Shown piece by piece: positions 1 to 12,800 of a stretch of 64,000 nt of DNA. Positions within the stretch are counted from its first letter, which is position 1; each line of letters opens with the position of its first letter. The notes below the pieces were generated by a model. It was not told the DNA's origin. It was given only the letters and a program-made list of their open reading frames with translations, and made no database searches. Both the position numbers and the translations under genes were made by a program. The DNA is from Cannabis sativa (taxonomy: Eukaryota > Streptophyta > Magnoliopsida > Rosales > Cannabaceae): assembly GCF_029168945.1 (NCBI RefSeq), contig NC_083604.1:34343686-34407685 (forward strand), written 5' to 3'.

Positions 1-619
1 TAAGCTTTAACTCATTTGGGTGAAGATTCTCCCAAGTTTCAAGCAGCTGCAATGAAGAACATACATGGTTAGTAGATCCAGAATCAACAATCCAGGTGGA
101 TTTGTCATTCTCTAAAACACATGATTTAAAGACAAAAGCATCACCTTCGTTTGAATTGTCTAGAAGCCTGGGACATTGTTCTTCTTTATGTCCCTTTCCA
201 TTACAATTCGCACATAGAACATGATGTCTGATAATTGTACTTGAAGAAGCAGCTTTGTTAGAGCCCTCATGCTTAATCTTCTTCCTTTGATTAAAATTTG
301 CAATACTAGGAGGTCCCATTGCAATCAGATTCCGCTCATGGGCCCTCAACTCAGTCTCGAGTTTGTCCATGTCGGAGGAGTGAGGATTGTTCAATAAGTA
401 ATATAGAACAAAACTGTCATACTCCTGAGGAAGACTAATAAGTATGAGTCTTACCCATTGTTCGTTTGATAAATCAACTCCTAGTAGATTTGCCTTTTGG
501 AATTTCAGATTCATCAACAATAGGTGCGAGTTAATGCAACTACCAAGATGCATTTTCACACTATTGAGTTCTTTTGCAAAGATACTAACTAGGAGTGGAT
601 CGGGATGAGGGTTATTCAT
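1..619 (-). CDS. gag-pol: Copia Gag C-terminal part, zinc knuckle and start of protease (partial)
   Basis: An open frame of at least 206 codons runs leftward from an ATG at 619 to the window edge with no stop. In order it shows the C-terminal part of a UBN2-type copia Gag, a basic linker, a CX2CX4HX4C knuckle (CANCNGKGHKEEQC, about 180-221), and the aspartic protease active site WIVDSGSTNHVC (about 50-90), so Gag and protease are fused as in Ty1-copia. The usual N-terminal half of Gag, present in element C, is missing here, so this Gag is shortened by very roughly 100 residues. The frame stays open a little upstream of the ATG without another Met, so the start is uncertain. It is intact as far as seen. 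Confidence 0.85.
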   Translation of the reverse strand, partial: MNNPHPDPLLVSIFAKELNSVKMHLGSCINSHLLLMNLKFQKANLLGVDLSNEQWVRLILISLPQEYDSFVLYYLLNNPHSSDMDKLETELRAHERNLIAMGPPSIANFNQRKKIKHEGSNKAASSSTIIRHHVLCANCNGKGHKEEQCPRLLDNSNEGDAFVFKSCVLENDKSTWIVDSGSTNHVCSSLQLLETWENLHPNELKL

Positions 620-3216
620 ATTGGCACTACAACATATCAATAAACAGAAGTAAGGTTTTGGTTCTATAAATTCATACACAAGTTCAGAAAACAAATAATC
701 ACATATGTTATAAAAATACTAAATCTAACATAGTTTATTTTCCAAGGTTTCCAACGAACTGATACAGTGTCCCATTTAGGCGAGAGTCAAAGCATCATCC
801 ATTGAATAGAGTTGTCAATTCATCTAAAATGTCAAACATTCTAGCAACCTTTTATTCGATCAAGATTGGAATTCAGCGTTGTCCCATTTAGGCGAGAGTC
901 AAGGCAATTCTATCTTATGAGCTTCTACCATTGTTTCGCACTCTTGTAAGTCTTATACAGTCGCCACCATTAGGGTGGACATAAACCATATAAAAAACTT
1001 ATAAGAATACTTATCTTTCGAGATTAAACGACGCTAACTTGCTAATGAACGTTCCTCAATTAGGGAGGATTATTCACTAAAACAATAGCTATGTAAAACC
1101 AACAATGGAAATCGAATTTCTCTTGATTAAAGCTCATTATTTTAAAAAAAAATATGTATTTTGTTTAATCATTTATATTCCATATCTTAATAATGAAATA
1201 TTACAAATTAAAGTAAAAACTTTAATTAAATTTCAAAAATGGAATAATTTTGAAAAATATCTTATTTAAGTTGTTTAGAAAATCTAAATATCCAACTTAA
1301 ATATTCTTCAATCAATGACTTAATTAAATATTACCAATTAAGTAGTAACCACTTAATTTAGAAGATATTCCATTTTAAGTTCCCATATTTATAAAATATC
1401 AACTTAAAAAATATCTAAAGAATCTTCATAACCAATTCCTAAAATTCCTCAACTTAATTTATAATAGGAGATTCAAAAGATATTCAAATCTAAGTTGATT
1501 TGATAGATTTAACTAAATCTCAACTTAAATAGGAATATTTAATGAAATTATAAAATTAAGATTCAGAAAGAATTTACATGGTTATAATTCCATATTTAAT
1601 TAAACACAAGAAAAGTACATATAGTTTTCTAGAATATAATTATTCAAACTATGTTTTTCTTAAATTAATTTCAAGGAAGAATGAAATTAATTATGTTGCT
1701 AATCAATTTTATTAGGTCAAACTAATATAATTAACCTAGCACAGTTATCTAAATTAGGCAAATGGGCCTTCACAATTGGGGTTGTTCATGTGAGGGGGGG
1801 CTGGGTCCAGTATGTCGTACCCACTTCTAAGGCTCCCAACTCTCACACAAGGCCCAAAAGAGAGGAATTTAACCTTAAAATGAACAACTGTTATTAATTG
1901 AATAGGCTCACTACTAAATGAGCCTAAATAAAATCTATCAGGTTTGATATTTTATTTAGCAACAACAACCTATATGTATCTATAACAGAAATTAAACATA
2001 TAGGCTCACACAAGCACACACATTTGGATGGATCCTATCATGTTACTAGGTCATACACAGATGAAAGAAGATTATAAAAATTACCTGTTACAAATTATTT
2101 ACTTGACCTATCATCGATTGAACCATTGGTTAAAATCAGATCATTGGATCTATCAACAAGTTAACCAAGGCAATTTAGATCAAGCAATAATAGGTTTTAG
2201 AAAACTTACAAACAATCTAAAACACATACTCCTGCAACAAGTTAGATTTGGATAGTTGGATGTAGGATTTATTTAATTTTTAAACATATATTTCGAAAAA
2301 AAATTTAAAAAAATTAAACCTACCATTTTGAAAAATTAGGTTTTGGGTAACCTAAATGTCATTTCAAAATAAATTGCTAACTTTCCTTTTAAATTTCATG
2401 TTATTTAATAAATTAAATAATAAAATAGAAAATGGTAATTACATACCCTTTTCTTGTTTTACAATTCAATTTAATTAAAAATAACAAAATTTAAAAGTTA
2501 ACAAAAATACCTCATTTCCTCTTTTAAAATATCATGATTATTTTGATCTTATTCTAATTAAGGTCAAGTTACCAAAAAAAATTAATATCTGACCTTAAAA
2601 AAAATAAAATAATCAAATTTTAAAGGAAATAAGAAAAAAGGTAAGCAAAACTTGATTTTTCCTATTTTCAAAATCAAATTACACTAATATCTAAAATTAA
2701 TTTTAAAAAATAAAATTAATTTATTTCTGATAATTAGATTTGTAATTTGAAAAACAAAAATCAATATACAAAACTACACAAAAAATCAGAATTTAATTCC
2801 ATGAAATAGCATGAAAAATCGAAAAAATTGAAAAATTGGATGAACTGTACGGATGGCATGCCAGGCATGCTCATCCGCGCGCGTTCTTGGGGGAATGGCC
2901 GAGCTCACACGGCGCAGGGAGGCTTCATGCAGCCATTCCGCGCGCGTGTGATGAGGTTCATCATCCCGATTTTTCCAATTTTCAAAAATTCATAACTAAT
3001 TCAAATTAAATCGAAATCGAGTTCTGTAAAAAAGTAAATTTCTTAGAATTTTCCAAACTATCCAACAAAAATAATTACAGAGACAGAAAAGTAACTATTT
3101 TTCCCAGAATTTACAAACAACAATCAAACATCAATATGACACACAAAGCAACATGATACCATCCAAAACACAAACAAATCGTTATAAGTCCAAATTTCTT
3201 GCAAGCAAATCAATTA
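620..3216 (-). other. Non-coding leader of copia B
   Basis: About 2.6 kb of AT-rich sequence between Gag and the primer binding site, with no supported gene. It holds blocks also present in elements A and C. They are a duplicated TTTAGGCGAGAGTCAA motif (about 768-790 and 880-902), two hairpins with an ATTAG loop (964-978 and 1054-1068), a G-rich block ending in CTCACACAAGGCCC (about 1788-1856), and a GC-rich CGCGCG island (about 2850-2960) followed by the AAAAATTCATAACTAATTC anchor (2984-3002). The 75-codon frame at 2028-2255 has no family resemblance and is not called. Confidence 0.75.
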
Positions 3217-3233
3217 CCATGGCTCTGGTGCCA
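3217..3233 (-). other. Primer binding site of copia B (initiator tRNA-Met)
   Basis: On the minus strand this reads TGGCACCAGAGCCATGG, two bases short of a 14-base match to the 3-prime end of plant initiator tRNA-Met. It lies 2 bases downstream of the 5-prime LTR, where a PBS belongs. Confidence 0.8.
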
Positions 3234-3235
3234 GT

Positions 3236-5100
3236 TGTTGGAAGTTATTTTACCAGGAACTTAGATCTACTCACAAGTATGTTGATTTAACAACCTAAAT
3301 ATGAACTTCTAAAACGATGGAAAATTAAACACATAAAAGTATCAGAAATCTTACATTGGGTGCAGCGGAATATATGTCTCCTCCCACTCAGATCTCTAAC
3401 CCTTGATTCCTTTCTGTAGCAGAGTATAATCAAGATCTGAGCCCGATAGTCCTTCTTTGTTGTTTCTGAATTCTACACAGCTTTCCTCACTATGATTGAG
3501 GTATTACTTGATGTGTGTGGGCACTACTCTAACACTTATAGATTTCGAAACAGTGAAGGAATAGAGAGAGAGAGAGAGGGTGGCGGCTCAGAGAGAGTTT
3601 TGAGTGAGAAAATTCTGTCAGAATAATGTATGTTCAAAACTGAAGCCTTTGCCTTCTATTTATAGAAGACCACCCAGGGCTATGGTTGAATTAATTGACA
3701 TTTAAAATTGAAAAAATCAATGAGAAAAGGAAGCTTGAGTGGCCGGCCTAGGCATTGTGGAAACAAGGCTTGCCACTTTTCCAACTTTCCTTTTCCTACA
3801 TTGATAGTTTCCCTTTTTATCAAAAACTGCCAATTCCTTTGTTCAACCACATAAATGTCAAATCTAATTATTTAATAATTAAAATTAATTATCAAATAAT
3901 ATATTGTCATTTATTTTATTAATAATAAAACTAATTAAAGTTTCCTAATTAATAAATATGCCCTTCAAAATCTCTCTAACTGTTTTGCCCTTAATAAGTG
4001 ATAAATTCTCAAATAGACACAGTCTATCTTGAGAATTATAATTGATTAATTAAAATCAATTAAATGAGTCTTACAAGTAATATTATCTCAACTAGTGGGG
4101 GGACCATGGGTCTATATATCCGAGCTTCCAATAAGCAGATCTAGAATTTACTACTTAAATTCACTGACTTATTAATTCTTCGTTGAATCCACGCATAGAA
4201 CTTAGAATTGCACTCTCAGTATATAGAATGCTCTATATGTTCCACCATATAGACACATCATTAGTTATCCATTGTTATAATCCTAATGTGATCAATGATC
4301 CTCTATATGGATGATTTACACTGTAAAGGGACTAAATTACCGTAACACCCTACTGTGTATTTTATCCTTAAAACACTTAACCCTGTATAAATGATATTTC
4401 AACTAAGTGAAATGAGTACTCAATCATTTATCTCGTTTGGTTAAGCTCGAAGGAAATCACCCTTTGCTTACTATTCGCCAGATAGAAGCTATAGATTCCA
4501 TATTTATGTTCCCACTCAATCGCACTATCGTGTTCCCAAAATGCATGTATTACCCTGACCCAAAAGTAGGCTTAACTAACAAATCAAAGAACACGAATAA
4601 CACTCTTGAGATTGAGCGTAACCATATCAGGATTTCGATCATGTGATCTAGGATCAACTTAGTGATATTGAATTGAATAGATATTTACGGTAAGTTTCAT
4701 AAATCTATTTCAAAGTTCAATATCGGTCCATTCCAATGCATACTCCATGCATCCAACCTGAGCTTTACTTTAACCAATGTTCTGGAAAGAACATAGCATT
4801 TCTCCAAATGCAAGTAAACTCTGTTGTAGATTGTCATATCAGTAAAACCCAGTGTTCTGATAAATCTAGGAATACTTTATTCACATCGTCATGTTTACTT
4901 CCCACTGTGTTGACAACACAATAAACATGATCAAGTATGTGAAAGGGGTTTGGATTAATTTATAAATCAAATAGACAAACAATTGATTAAGTGAACCAAA
5001 ACATACATAAATGAATGAAAAATACTTCTGTTACTTTATTGATATTGAATAATCTGGATTACATTGAAATAGAGTTTTATTTAGGGCATAAAACCCAACA
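3236..5100 (-). repeat. 5-prime LTR of copia B (1865 bp)
   Basis: Bounded by TGTTGG and CCCAACA. Contains on the minus strand a near-palindromic CTTCTATAAATAGAAG promoter box (about 3652-3667) and a GGCCGGCC site. It is closely related to the plus-oriented solo LTR at 44144-46023 and more distantly to the LTRs of A and C. The right border falls in the integrase frame of element D. Confidence 0.92.
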
Positions 5101-5269
5101 AACTCTACCAACTGATCCACTGAATAGGTTGTTTTAACTGGCAGAAAATGAGCAGACTTCGTGAATCGATCCACGACAACCCAAATAGAATCGAACAATC
5201 CTGTGGTTCTAGGTAACCCAACCACAAAGTCCATCGTGATGTCCTCCCACTTCCATTCAGGTAGGGTTA
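5101..5269 (-). pseudogene. pol: Integrase core fragment of chromovirus D
   Basis: Encodes the start of the integrase catalytic core: the first catalytic Asp in ITMDFVVGLP, then DSIWVVVDRFTKSAHFLP and SVDQLVEFV. It is cut at 5269 by copia A and at 5101 by copia B. It joins in frame to LAGLLQPLT at 15447 once copia A is removed. The residues of this short piece look undamaged. Confidence 0.92.
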
Positions 5270-7162
5270 TGTTGGAATTTATTTTACCAGGATCTTAGAT
5301 CTACTCACAAGTATGTTTATTAACATCCTAAATAAGAACTTTTTAAAACGATAAATAAACACATATAAAGTTTAAGAAACCTTACATTGGGTGCAGCGGA
5401 ATATAATGACTCCTTCCGTTCAGATATCTAGCCCTTGATTCCTTTCTGTAGCAGAGCATTATCAATATCTGAACCTGGATCTATTTCTCTGAATCTTTGA
5501 TGCTGAAACTCCTTTGCTGATGATCTTTCTTCACGATCTTCCTCACTATGATTGAGGTATCACTTGATGTGTGTGGGCACTACTCATACACTAAGAAATT
5601 TCGAAATTTCAATGGAAGAAGAGAGAGAGTGGTCAGCTAAAGATAGGGAGAGAGAAGGCTCAGTTTTTTCTGAATAGAAAAAGTCAGAAGAAAAGTGTGA
5701 TTTTCCTGAAGCCTTCACTATCTATTTATAGCATTCCACTAGGGTTAGATTTGAATTATATGGCATTAAAATAATGAAAAAATCAATTTAAAATATACAT
5801 ATAGGTGGCCGGCCATACATAAGTGGATTGGGCCTTGGGTTTTGCAATTTTGCAATTTTACCACCTTTTGTATCTGATTTTCTCAAAAATGCCAATTTCC
5901 TAATTCAAACATTTAAATGCCAATTCTAACTATTTAATAACTATAAATAATTATTAAATAATATTGTCATTTATCATATGTATTAATTGAACCATACAAA
6001 GTATCATAATTAACAAATATGCCCCTATAAACTCTTTCTTTACAATTTCGCCCTTACTTAGTGAAAAATTCACAAAAAGACATAGTCTAATTTGAGAATT
6101 ATAATTGATTAATCAAAACCAATTACATGAGTCTTACAAGCAATATTATCTCAACTAGTGGGGGGACCATGGGTCTATATAACCGAGCTTCCAATAAGTA
6201 GATCAAGAATTTATTACTAAAATTCACTAACTTATTAATTCTTCGTTGAATCCACGCATAGAACTTAGAATTGTACTCTCATTATATAGAATGCTCTATA
6301 TGTTCCACCATATAGACACATCATTAGTTATCCATTGTTATAATCCTAATGTGATCAATGATCCTCTATATGAATGATCTACACTGTAAAGGGATTAAAT
6401 TACCGTTACACCCTACAATGTATTTATTCCTTAAAACACTTGACCTCGTATAAATGATATTTCAGCTTATGTGAAATGAGTACTCCACCATTTATGTTCG
6501 TTTGGTCAAGCTCGAAGGAGATCATCCTTTGCTTACTATTCGCCAGATAGAAGCTATAGATTCCGTGTTTATGATAGCGCTCCCACTCAATTGCACTACC
6601 GTGTTCCCAAAAAGTACGTATCACCCTGACCAAAAGGTAGGCTTAACTAACAATTCAAGGAACACGAATAGCCTTTCAAGATTGAGCCTAATCATAACAG
6701 GATTAAGATCATTTGATCTAGGATCAACTAGGCGATATTGACTTGAATAGATTTTACGGTAAGTTTAATTAAATCTAAGTCAAAGTTCAATATCGGTCCC
6801 TTCTGATGCATACTCCATGCATCCAACCTGAGCTTTACTTTAACCAATGTTCTGGAAAGAACATAGCACTTCTCCAAATGCAAGTAAACTCTTGTTGTAG
6901 ATTATCATATCAGTAAAACCCTGTGTCTGATAAATCTAGGAAACTTTATTCACATAGTCATGTTTACTTTCCAATGTGTTGACGACACAATAAATAGGAT
7001 CAAGTATGTGAAAAGGGTTTCAGATGAATTTATACATTATGTACATATAATCATGAAATAAATCATGTGAACCATGCAACATTAAATGTTATTTCTGATC
7101 TATATTAATAAGTAAATCTGATTATATTGAAATGAGTTTTATTTAGGGCATAAAACCCAACA
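5270..7162 (-). repeat. 3-prime LTR of copia A
   Basis: 1893 bp, TGTTGG...CCCAACA. The minus-strand CTATAAATAG box is at 5722-5731. Small frames of 66-79 codons in it recur in every related LTR and are not genes. Confidence 0.95.
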
Positions 7163-7177
7163 AACTCCCACTTGCAC
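7163..7177 (-). other. Polypurine tract of copia A
   Basis: Minus strand reads GTGCAAGTGGGAGTT immediately before the 3-prime LTR. This is the usual plant copia plus-strand primer form, and the same sequence lies at 47374-47388 in element C. Confidence 0.85.
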
Positions 7178-9880
7178 TAATATAAAACAAAAAGTGCGTT
7201 TCAAATAATCTCAACACCTTGATATACAAATCAAGTGTAGTAGTAGTAAACTCCTCGTAATAGGATCTGAAAGGTTGAATTAACCACAACCTTTTCTCCA
7301 CTATTACTCTTCCTTAATCACAAAATCATTGATAATGTGAAATTCCTCTCTATATGTTTACTCTCTTGGGATACTGGATTCTATACCTTTGGCAACTACT
7401 TTTGGTTAATCAGGAAATTAACACTAGTAGTTTAAGGCAATTTGGAATGGTGCCAAAGATGTATAGAACTTTCCTTAGACTGAATAAGTACCTTTCCTGC
7501 AGCTTTAACATTCAGTCTCTCTCTGGTAGACCTAGAGACTTCAGATAGGTTTTTACACTTCTCCAAAATCACTATTCCACCCCCAGAGTAATCACCATCT
7601 TATCAGAAAGATTTTCTAGCACAAAGGCAAATTTCGAAATCTGATATGGTGTAGTCTAAGAGTTTTAAACACACCCTTATAGACTAACATATAGTTCCTC
7701 TTCTTTATCTTAAGATTTACTTGATTGTCTTCCAATGTTCTTCTCCTGGATTAGTCTGATACTTACTCATTACTCCCACTCAACAGCAGGTGTCTGGTCT
7801 AAGGCATACAAAAGCATATCTAAGACCTCTCACTGTTGATATAAGAAATTCTTTCATGGCTTTATCTTTTCTGGAATAGTTGAGACTTTTCCTTAGATAA
7901 ATAAAATCTATACCTAAGAAGTTGTGAAGCTTCTATAGATTGCCATTAGAAAGGAAATGCTTCAGCATCTTACTAAAGTAAGTTGCTTGCATTAGAGTAA
8001 GTAATTACCAGGTATACCACAAGCCATAGGTTTAGATAAACTCAAACCTATAATACTAGGAACAGGAAGTTTTGTTAAGTCCATTGAATGGACTTATAAA
8101 CGAAAATTTCCTTTTATGTCCTTGTAATAGAAAACTTTAGGTTACTCCATGTGAATGGATTAAACCATAGTTCTATTGGCTTTCTTCTTAGTTTCTTATC
8201 TTGACAATCCATTACTTGTTTAAACTCACAATGGATTTTAATCACTAGTGTCTCCCAAGTCATAAGAAGGTGAGTTCCTAGAAACTCTCCCACTACGACA
8301 AGGCACTGTGAATTATGTCGAAGAAAACTAAATGGTATTAACCTCTTTGGTTGTGACAAGACAACAGAGGCAACAGGATCATCATATGTTATATAAGGTG
8401 ATAGAACACTTTTGGAATCAAGAATTAAATATCTCCTTTATTTGCTACTTGTTTTTCAGACTTAGTCATTTTCTTAGAAAAGTAGTATTTGTTTGAACAA
8501 ACACTTTCTTATCTATTGACTATGGGATGGTCCACCCCTAATCACTTAGAATAGCTAACAAACCATGGTTAACAGTTCTAGCCTTTCTTAAGATTTTGAT
8601 TAGGTCATCCATGAATCTAGTAATGATTTACACGAAGTATATAACCATTACATCATTCTGAAATTGTATTACCATAGAAGGATTTAGGCAACGACTAGTA
8701 ACTAATCATCAACATGCAACTCGAAATTTTTGGGGAGGTAAGTTTGGATATAATTCAAAAATCAATTTAATGATCTTTGAACTGCATATCTACTAACTAT
8801 TTCTCCACCCCTATCAGTTCGCAAGATCTTTAACCACTTACCTTAATGGTTTTAACCATTGCTAGAAATTAATGAAATTTTTTAAACATTTCAAATTTCT
8901 TTGCTAAAAGGTATAATCTAGAGTGATCGTTTTAAGAATACAACGAAAAACTCATATCCACCCCTGAATGTACATCCATCTGCGAATGAGATGAACTACT
9001 TTCAGTGGATATAGGCATATTAACTCTTTGCAGAGATTGATCTTGTCAAATCCACTATGAACAAGATACAAATGCCATAGATTAAGAAAAATGTGGTTGT
9101 GTCGTTTTGATGACTTAGGTATAGTTACATCAAAGAGTTCTTAGAATACTGCAAGTGGATCCTGGTCACAGAATACCTAACTCATATTCCATACAGTTTT
9201 AATCCATTAATAAAAGATGGATATTTAAACACTTGAGAAAGTGTAACTGTATTGTATTCTGGAATTAGAAATATAAGAAAATTTCTATTTGGATTCTAAA
9301 ATTAAAGTCAAAGACTTAAATTCAACCAAATATAATGAGTAATTCTTTCTTGGACCACCACTACTAATACAAACTCTAAGTCAGATTTGCCCATAAAAGT
9401 AGGAGATTTCTAAGATTGAGGATTTATATCAATTAGGAATAGAATTTCGGGATTATAATCATATGCGTCATTTAATTTCTTAAGAGAAAATATGATGACA
9501 TGAAATGATTTATAGACCATTCATCCAATGATATATTATTGAGCTAATTCGAAATGAATAAGCTAAGAGGAATTAGGATAATTTCGTTTATAAATAAGAA
9601 TCCAACGATGCTTCGATTAGCGAAAGTCAAAGTAATCTTATTTATACAATCTTCTTGTTTCATATCGTAAAATACTAGTCTAAGGTGTCATCAATTGATG
9701 AACAGCTAGATGTCGCATATACAATATTTATCTTTCGAGATCTTACACTATTATGTATGTCTAATGGTGAAAATCCATTAGGGATTTATCTCATTAGAAA
9801 AACAAACATGTTAGACCAACAGTGAAGATTCGAAATTAAACTACAACTTAATAGCAGAAAATAACATGGTTCAATATAAA
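7178..9880 (-). pseudogene. Decayed pol relics of copia A
   Basis: No long frame survives. Two patches are recognisable on the minus strand. One is an RNase H region reading MSKYQTNPGEEHWKTIK followed by stops (7770 to about 7717, with degenerate flank 7680-7830). The other is an integrase patch KILRTDRGGE (8830-8801). The rest resembles the corresponding part of element C. Gag is absent: sequence homologous to C's leader begins directly near 9880. The 64- and 81-codon frames at 7354 and 8114 show no domain and are not called. Confidence 0.65.
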
Positions 9881-12800
9881 TTCATACACAATTCAGAAAT
9901 TATAAGCATATAGCAAGTAGGAATGACAAGTGAAAATACTAAAACTTACAATCCTAAATAATTTCCAAGGTTTTTCAATAAACTGATACAGTGTCCCGTT
10001 TAGGCGAGAGTCAAAGCATCATCCATTGAATAGAGTTGTCAGCTCATCTAAAATGATAACCATTCTAGCAACCTTTTATTCGATCAAGATTGGAATTCAG
10101 CGTTGTCCCGTTTAGGCGAGAGTCAAGGCAATTCTATCTTATGAGCTTCCACCATTGTTTCATAATTTGCAAGTCAAGTATGGTCGCCACCATTAGGGTG
10201 ATCCATACCATACAAAACACTTACAAACTACTTATCATGCGAGGTTAAACGGTGCGAAATTGCTAATGAACGTTCCTCCATTAGGGAGGATTACTCACTA
10301 AAACAAACGCGGTGTAAAACCCACAATGGAGATCGAATATCTTAATAATAATCAAGCTCATTATTTAAAAAGAGTTGTATTTTCTTTTATTCTCTTTATT
10401 TATTCTATTTATTTTAAATATATATTTATTTAATTAAAATTTCCAATTTAGAATGAAAAATTCTAAATATAAATTTTAATTTAATATTTATAAATTTTAC
10501 TTAGATGGACATGAAAATAATATGAATTATTTCCATCTTAGTAATAATTTCCAATAAATATTTAGAAAAAAAAAATTTAAGTTGTTACAAAATTAATTTA
10601 AATTGATTTACAACTCAAATTTAATTTTCTATAAATATATATTGCATTTCGAAAAATTAAAGTATATAAGAATACAATTTTCGAAAAATGCATATTAAAA
10701 TAAAAAATAAATCCTGAAAAAATTATTCTAATTTAATGTTGGCCCAAAATTAATTAATAAAATTAATTTACAACAAAAAATATCATTTTCCTATTTAATT
10801 AAATATATAAGAAAAATTTCAAATATTTAAGTATGATGATGAAAATCAACTTAAATATTAATTTTCTATTTAATTAAATACACTAGAAAAATACTTCAAG
10901 CAAAAATATCACCTATCTAGATTTTCCTTTGACTAATTAATTCAATTTCTAATAATATACTTTAATTCAATCTATTTTAAATTAATCAATAAATGAAAAA
11001 ATCATTGATTTAAGTTGATCCAAGAATTAATTAAAATAATTAATTAATTTACAACTTAATCTATTTTTCAAGATAAAATTCGAAATTCTAGCATTTAAGA
11101 AATGCAATTTCGAAAATTGATTAATAAAATAAAGAAAAAATATATTTTGAAAATTATTTAAATTTAGTTGAAAAATTAAATTTCAACTAAAAATAATTTT
11201 CTATTTAATTAAATGTCATGAAAAAGAAATATTTAAGTATGATGATAAAAATCAACTTAGATATTTAATTTTCAAATTAATTAAATGTATTAAATTCAAG
11301 AAATAAATAATTAAGTGTAGAGAAGGCTTAATTATTAATCTCTAGTTTAATACTAGGAAAAAATATACTTAAAATAAATTGTACCAAAATTAATTATTTA
11401 ACTAATTAATTTCACAATGTATAATATTTTCCTATTTAATATTAGAAATAATAAGTAGTCTAGAAATTACTATCTAGAAAATATCTTATTTGACTGTATC
11501 TTTTCCACAAAATTTGAAAAAATATCTAATTTAAGTTGTATTAGAAAAAATCTAGAACTTAAATATTTTTCAAATTTAAATTTAATTAAATATCAAAAAT
11601 TAAGTTGTAACCACTTAATTTGAAAATATTCCATTTTAAGTTAATATTTGAAAAGATATTAACTTAAAAAATATCTAAAGAATCTTAATAACCAATGCCT
11701 AAAATTCCTCAACTTAATTTTGAAATTTTAAATCCAAAAGATATTCAGATTTAAGTTGGTTAGTTGAAGATAACTAAATATCAACTTAAATAGGAATATT
11801 TAATGAAAAATTTAAATTAAGTTCCAGAAAGAATCTAGATGGTTATAATTCTATATTTAATTAAATACAAGAAAATACATATAGTTTAGCTTAGAATAAA
11901 AAATTCTTTAAACTATAATTTTCTTAAATTAATTTCAAAATAAATGAAATTAATTATGTTGCTAATCAATTTTATTAGGTTAAACTAGTGTAATTAACCT
12001 AGTACAGTCATTCAAATCAGGCAAATGGGACTTCACAATTGGGGTGGTTTGTGTGAGGGGGTGCTGGGTTCAGTATGTCGTACCCACTTCTATGGCTCCC
12101 AACTCTCACACAAGGCCCAAAAGAGAGGAATTTAACCTTAATAAGAACAACTGTTATTAATTGAATAGGCCCAAAAACTAAATGGGCCTAAATAAATTCT
12201 ATCAATAACTATGATAATTTATTTTAGCAACATTAACCTATATGCATCTATAATAAAATTAAACACATAGGCTCACACAGGCACACTTTGGATGGGTCCT
12301 ATCATGTTGCTAGGTCATACACAGATGAAAGAAGATTGTAAATTATACCTGTTACAAATTATTATCTTGACCAAGGGAGCCATCAGATCATTAGATCTGG
12401 CAAAAAGTAACCATGGCTATTTGCAATCAAGTAATAATAGGTTTTAAAAAATTACAAACAAGCTAAAACACATACTCCTGCAACAGGGTTAGCTGGATAG
12501 TTGGATGTAGGATTTATTTAATTTTAAATTAAATAATTAATTTCGAAATATTATTAAAAAAGATTTTCGAAAAAAAAAATTTTAAAAAATTTCAAAAATT
12601 AATTAAATATTTAAATTTAAAATTAAACCTACAATTTTGAAAAATTAGGTTTGAACCAACCTAAATATCATTTCAAAATTTGCTAACTACTTTTAAATTT
12701 TAAATGTTATTTTATAAATAAAAATTAAATAAAAAATTAGAAAAGATAAATGAAATATCTTTTCAGATTTTAAATTTAATTTAAATAAATAAAATAACAA

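Larger units (their letters stand above)
1..5100 (-). mobile_element. Ty1-copia element B (Angela/Tork-like), partial; 5-prime LTR plus leader plus gag-PR start
   Basis: Minus-strand copia retrotransposon whose pol and 3-prime LTR lie left of the window. Reading leftward from its 5-prime end the order is LTR (3236-5100), initiator-Met primer binding site (3217-3233), a roughly 2.6 kb AT-rich untranslated leader, then an open Gag/protease frame running off the edge. It sits inside the integrase of gypsy element D: the D frame stops at 5101 exactly at the LTR terminus. The target duplication cannot be checked because the other end is off-window; the right-hand candidate is AACTC. The LTR terminus TGTTGG...CCCAACA matches copies A and C. 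Assignment to Angela/Tork rests on the protease wording, LTR size and PBS, and is an inference. Confidence 0.88.

Noticed and set aside
2028..2255. 75-codon plus-strand frame in copia B leader
   Set aside because: Antisense to the element, absent as a frame from the equivalent leader of A and C, and low complexity.
6502..6741. A 79-codon plus-strand frame (MVKLEG...) repeated with high identity at 14781 and 19198 and shortened at 4437
   Set aside because: It lies in copia LTRs and is conserved only because the LTRs are. It has no domain, no upstream promoter on that strand, and opposing frames (6424-6633, 14703-14903) are equally conserved.
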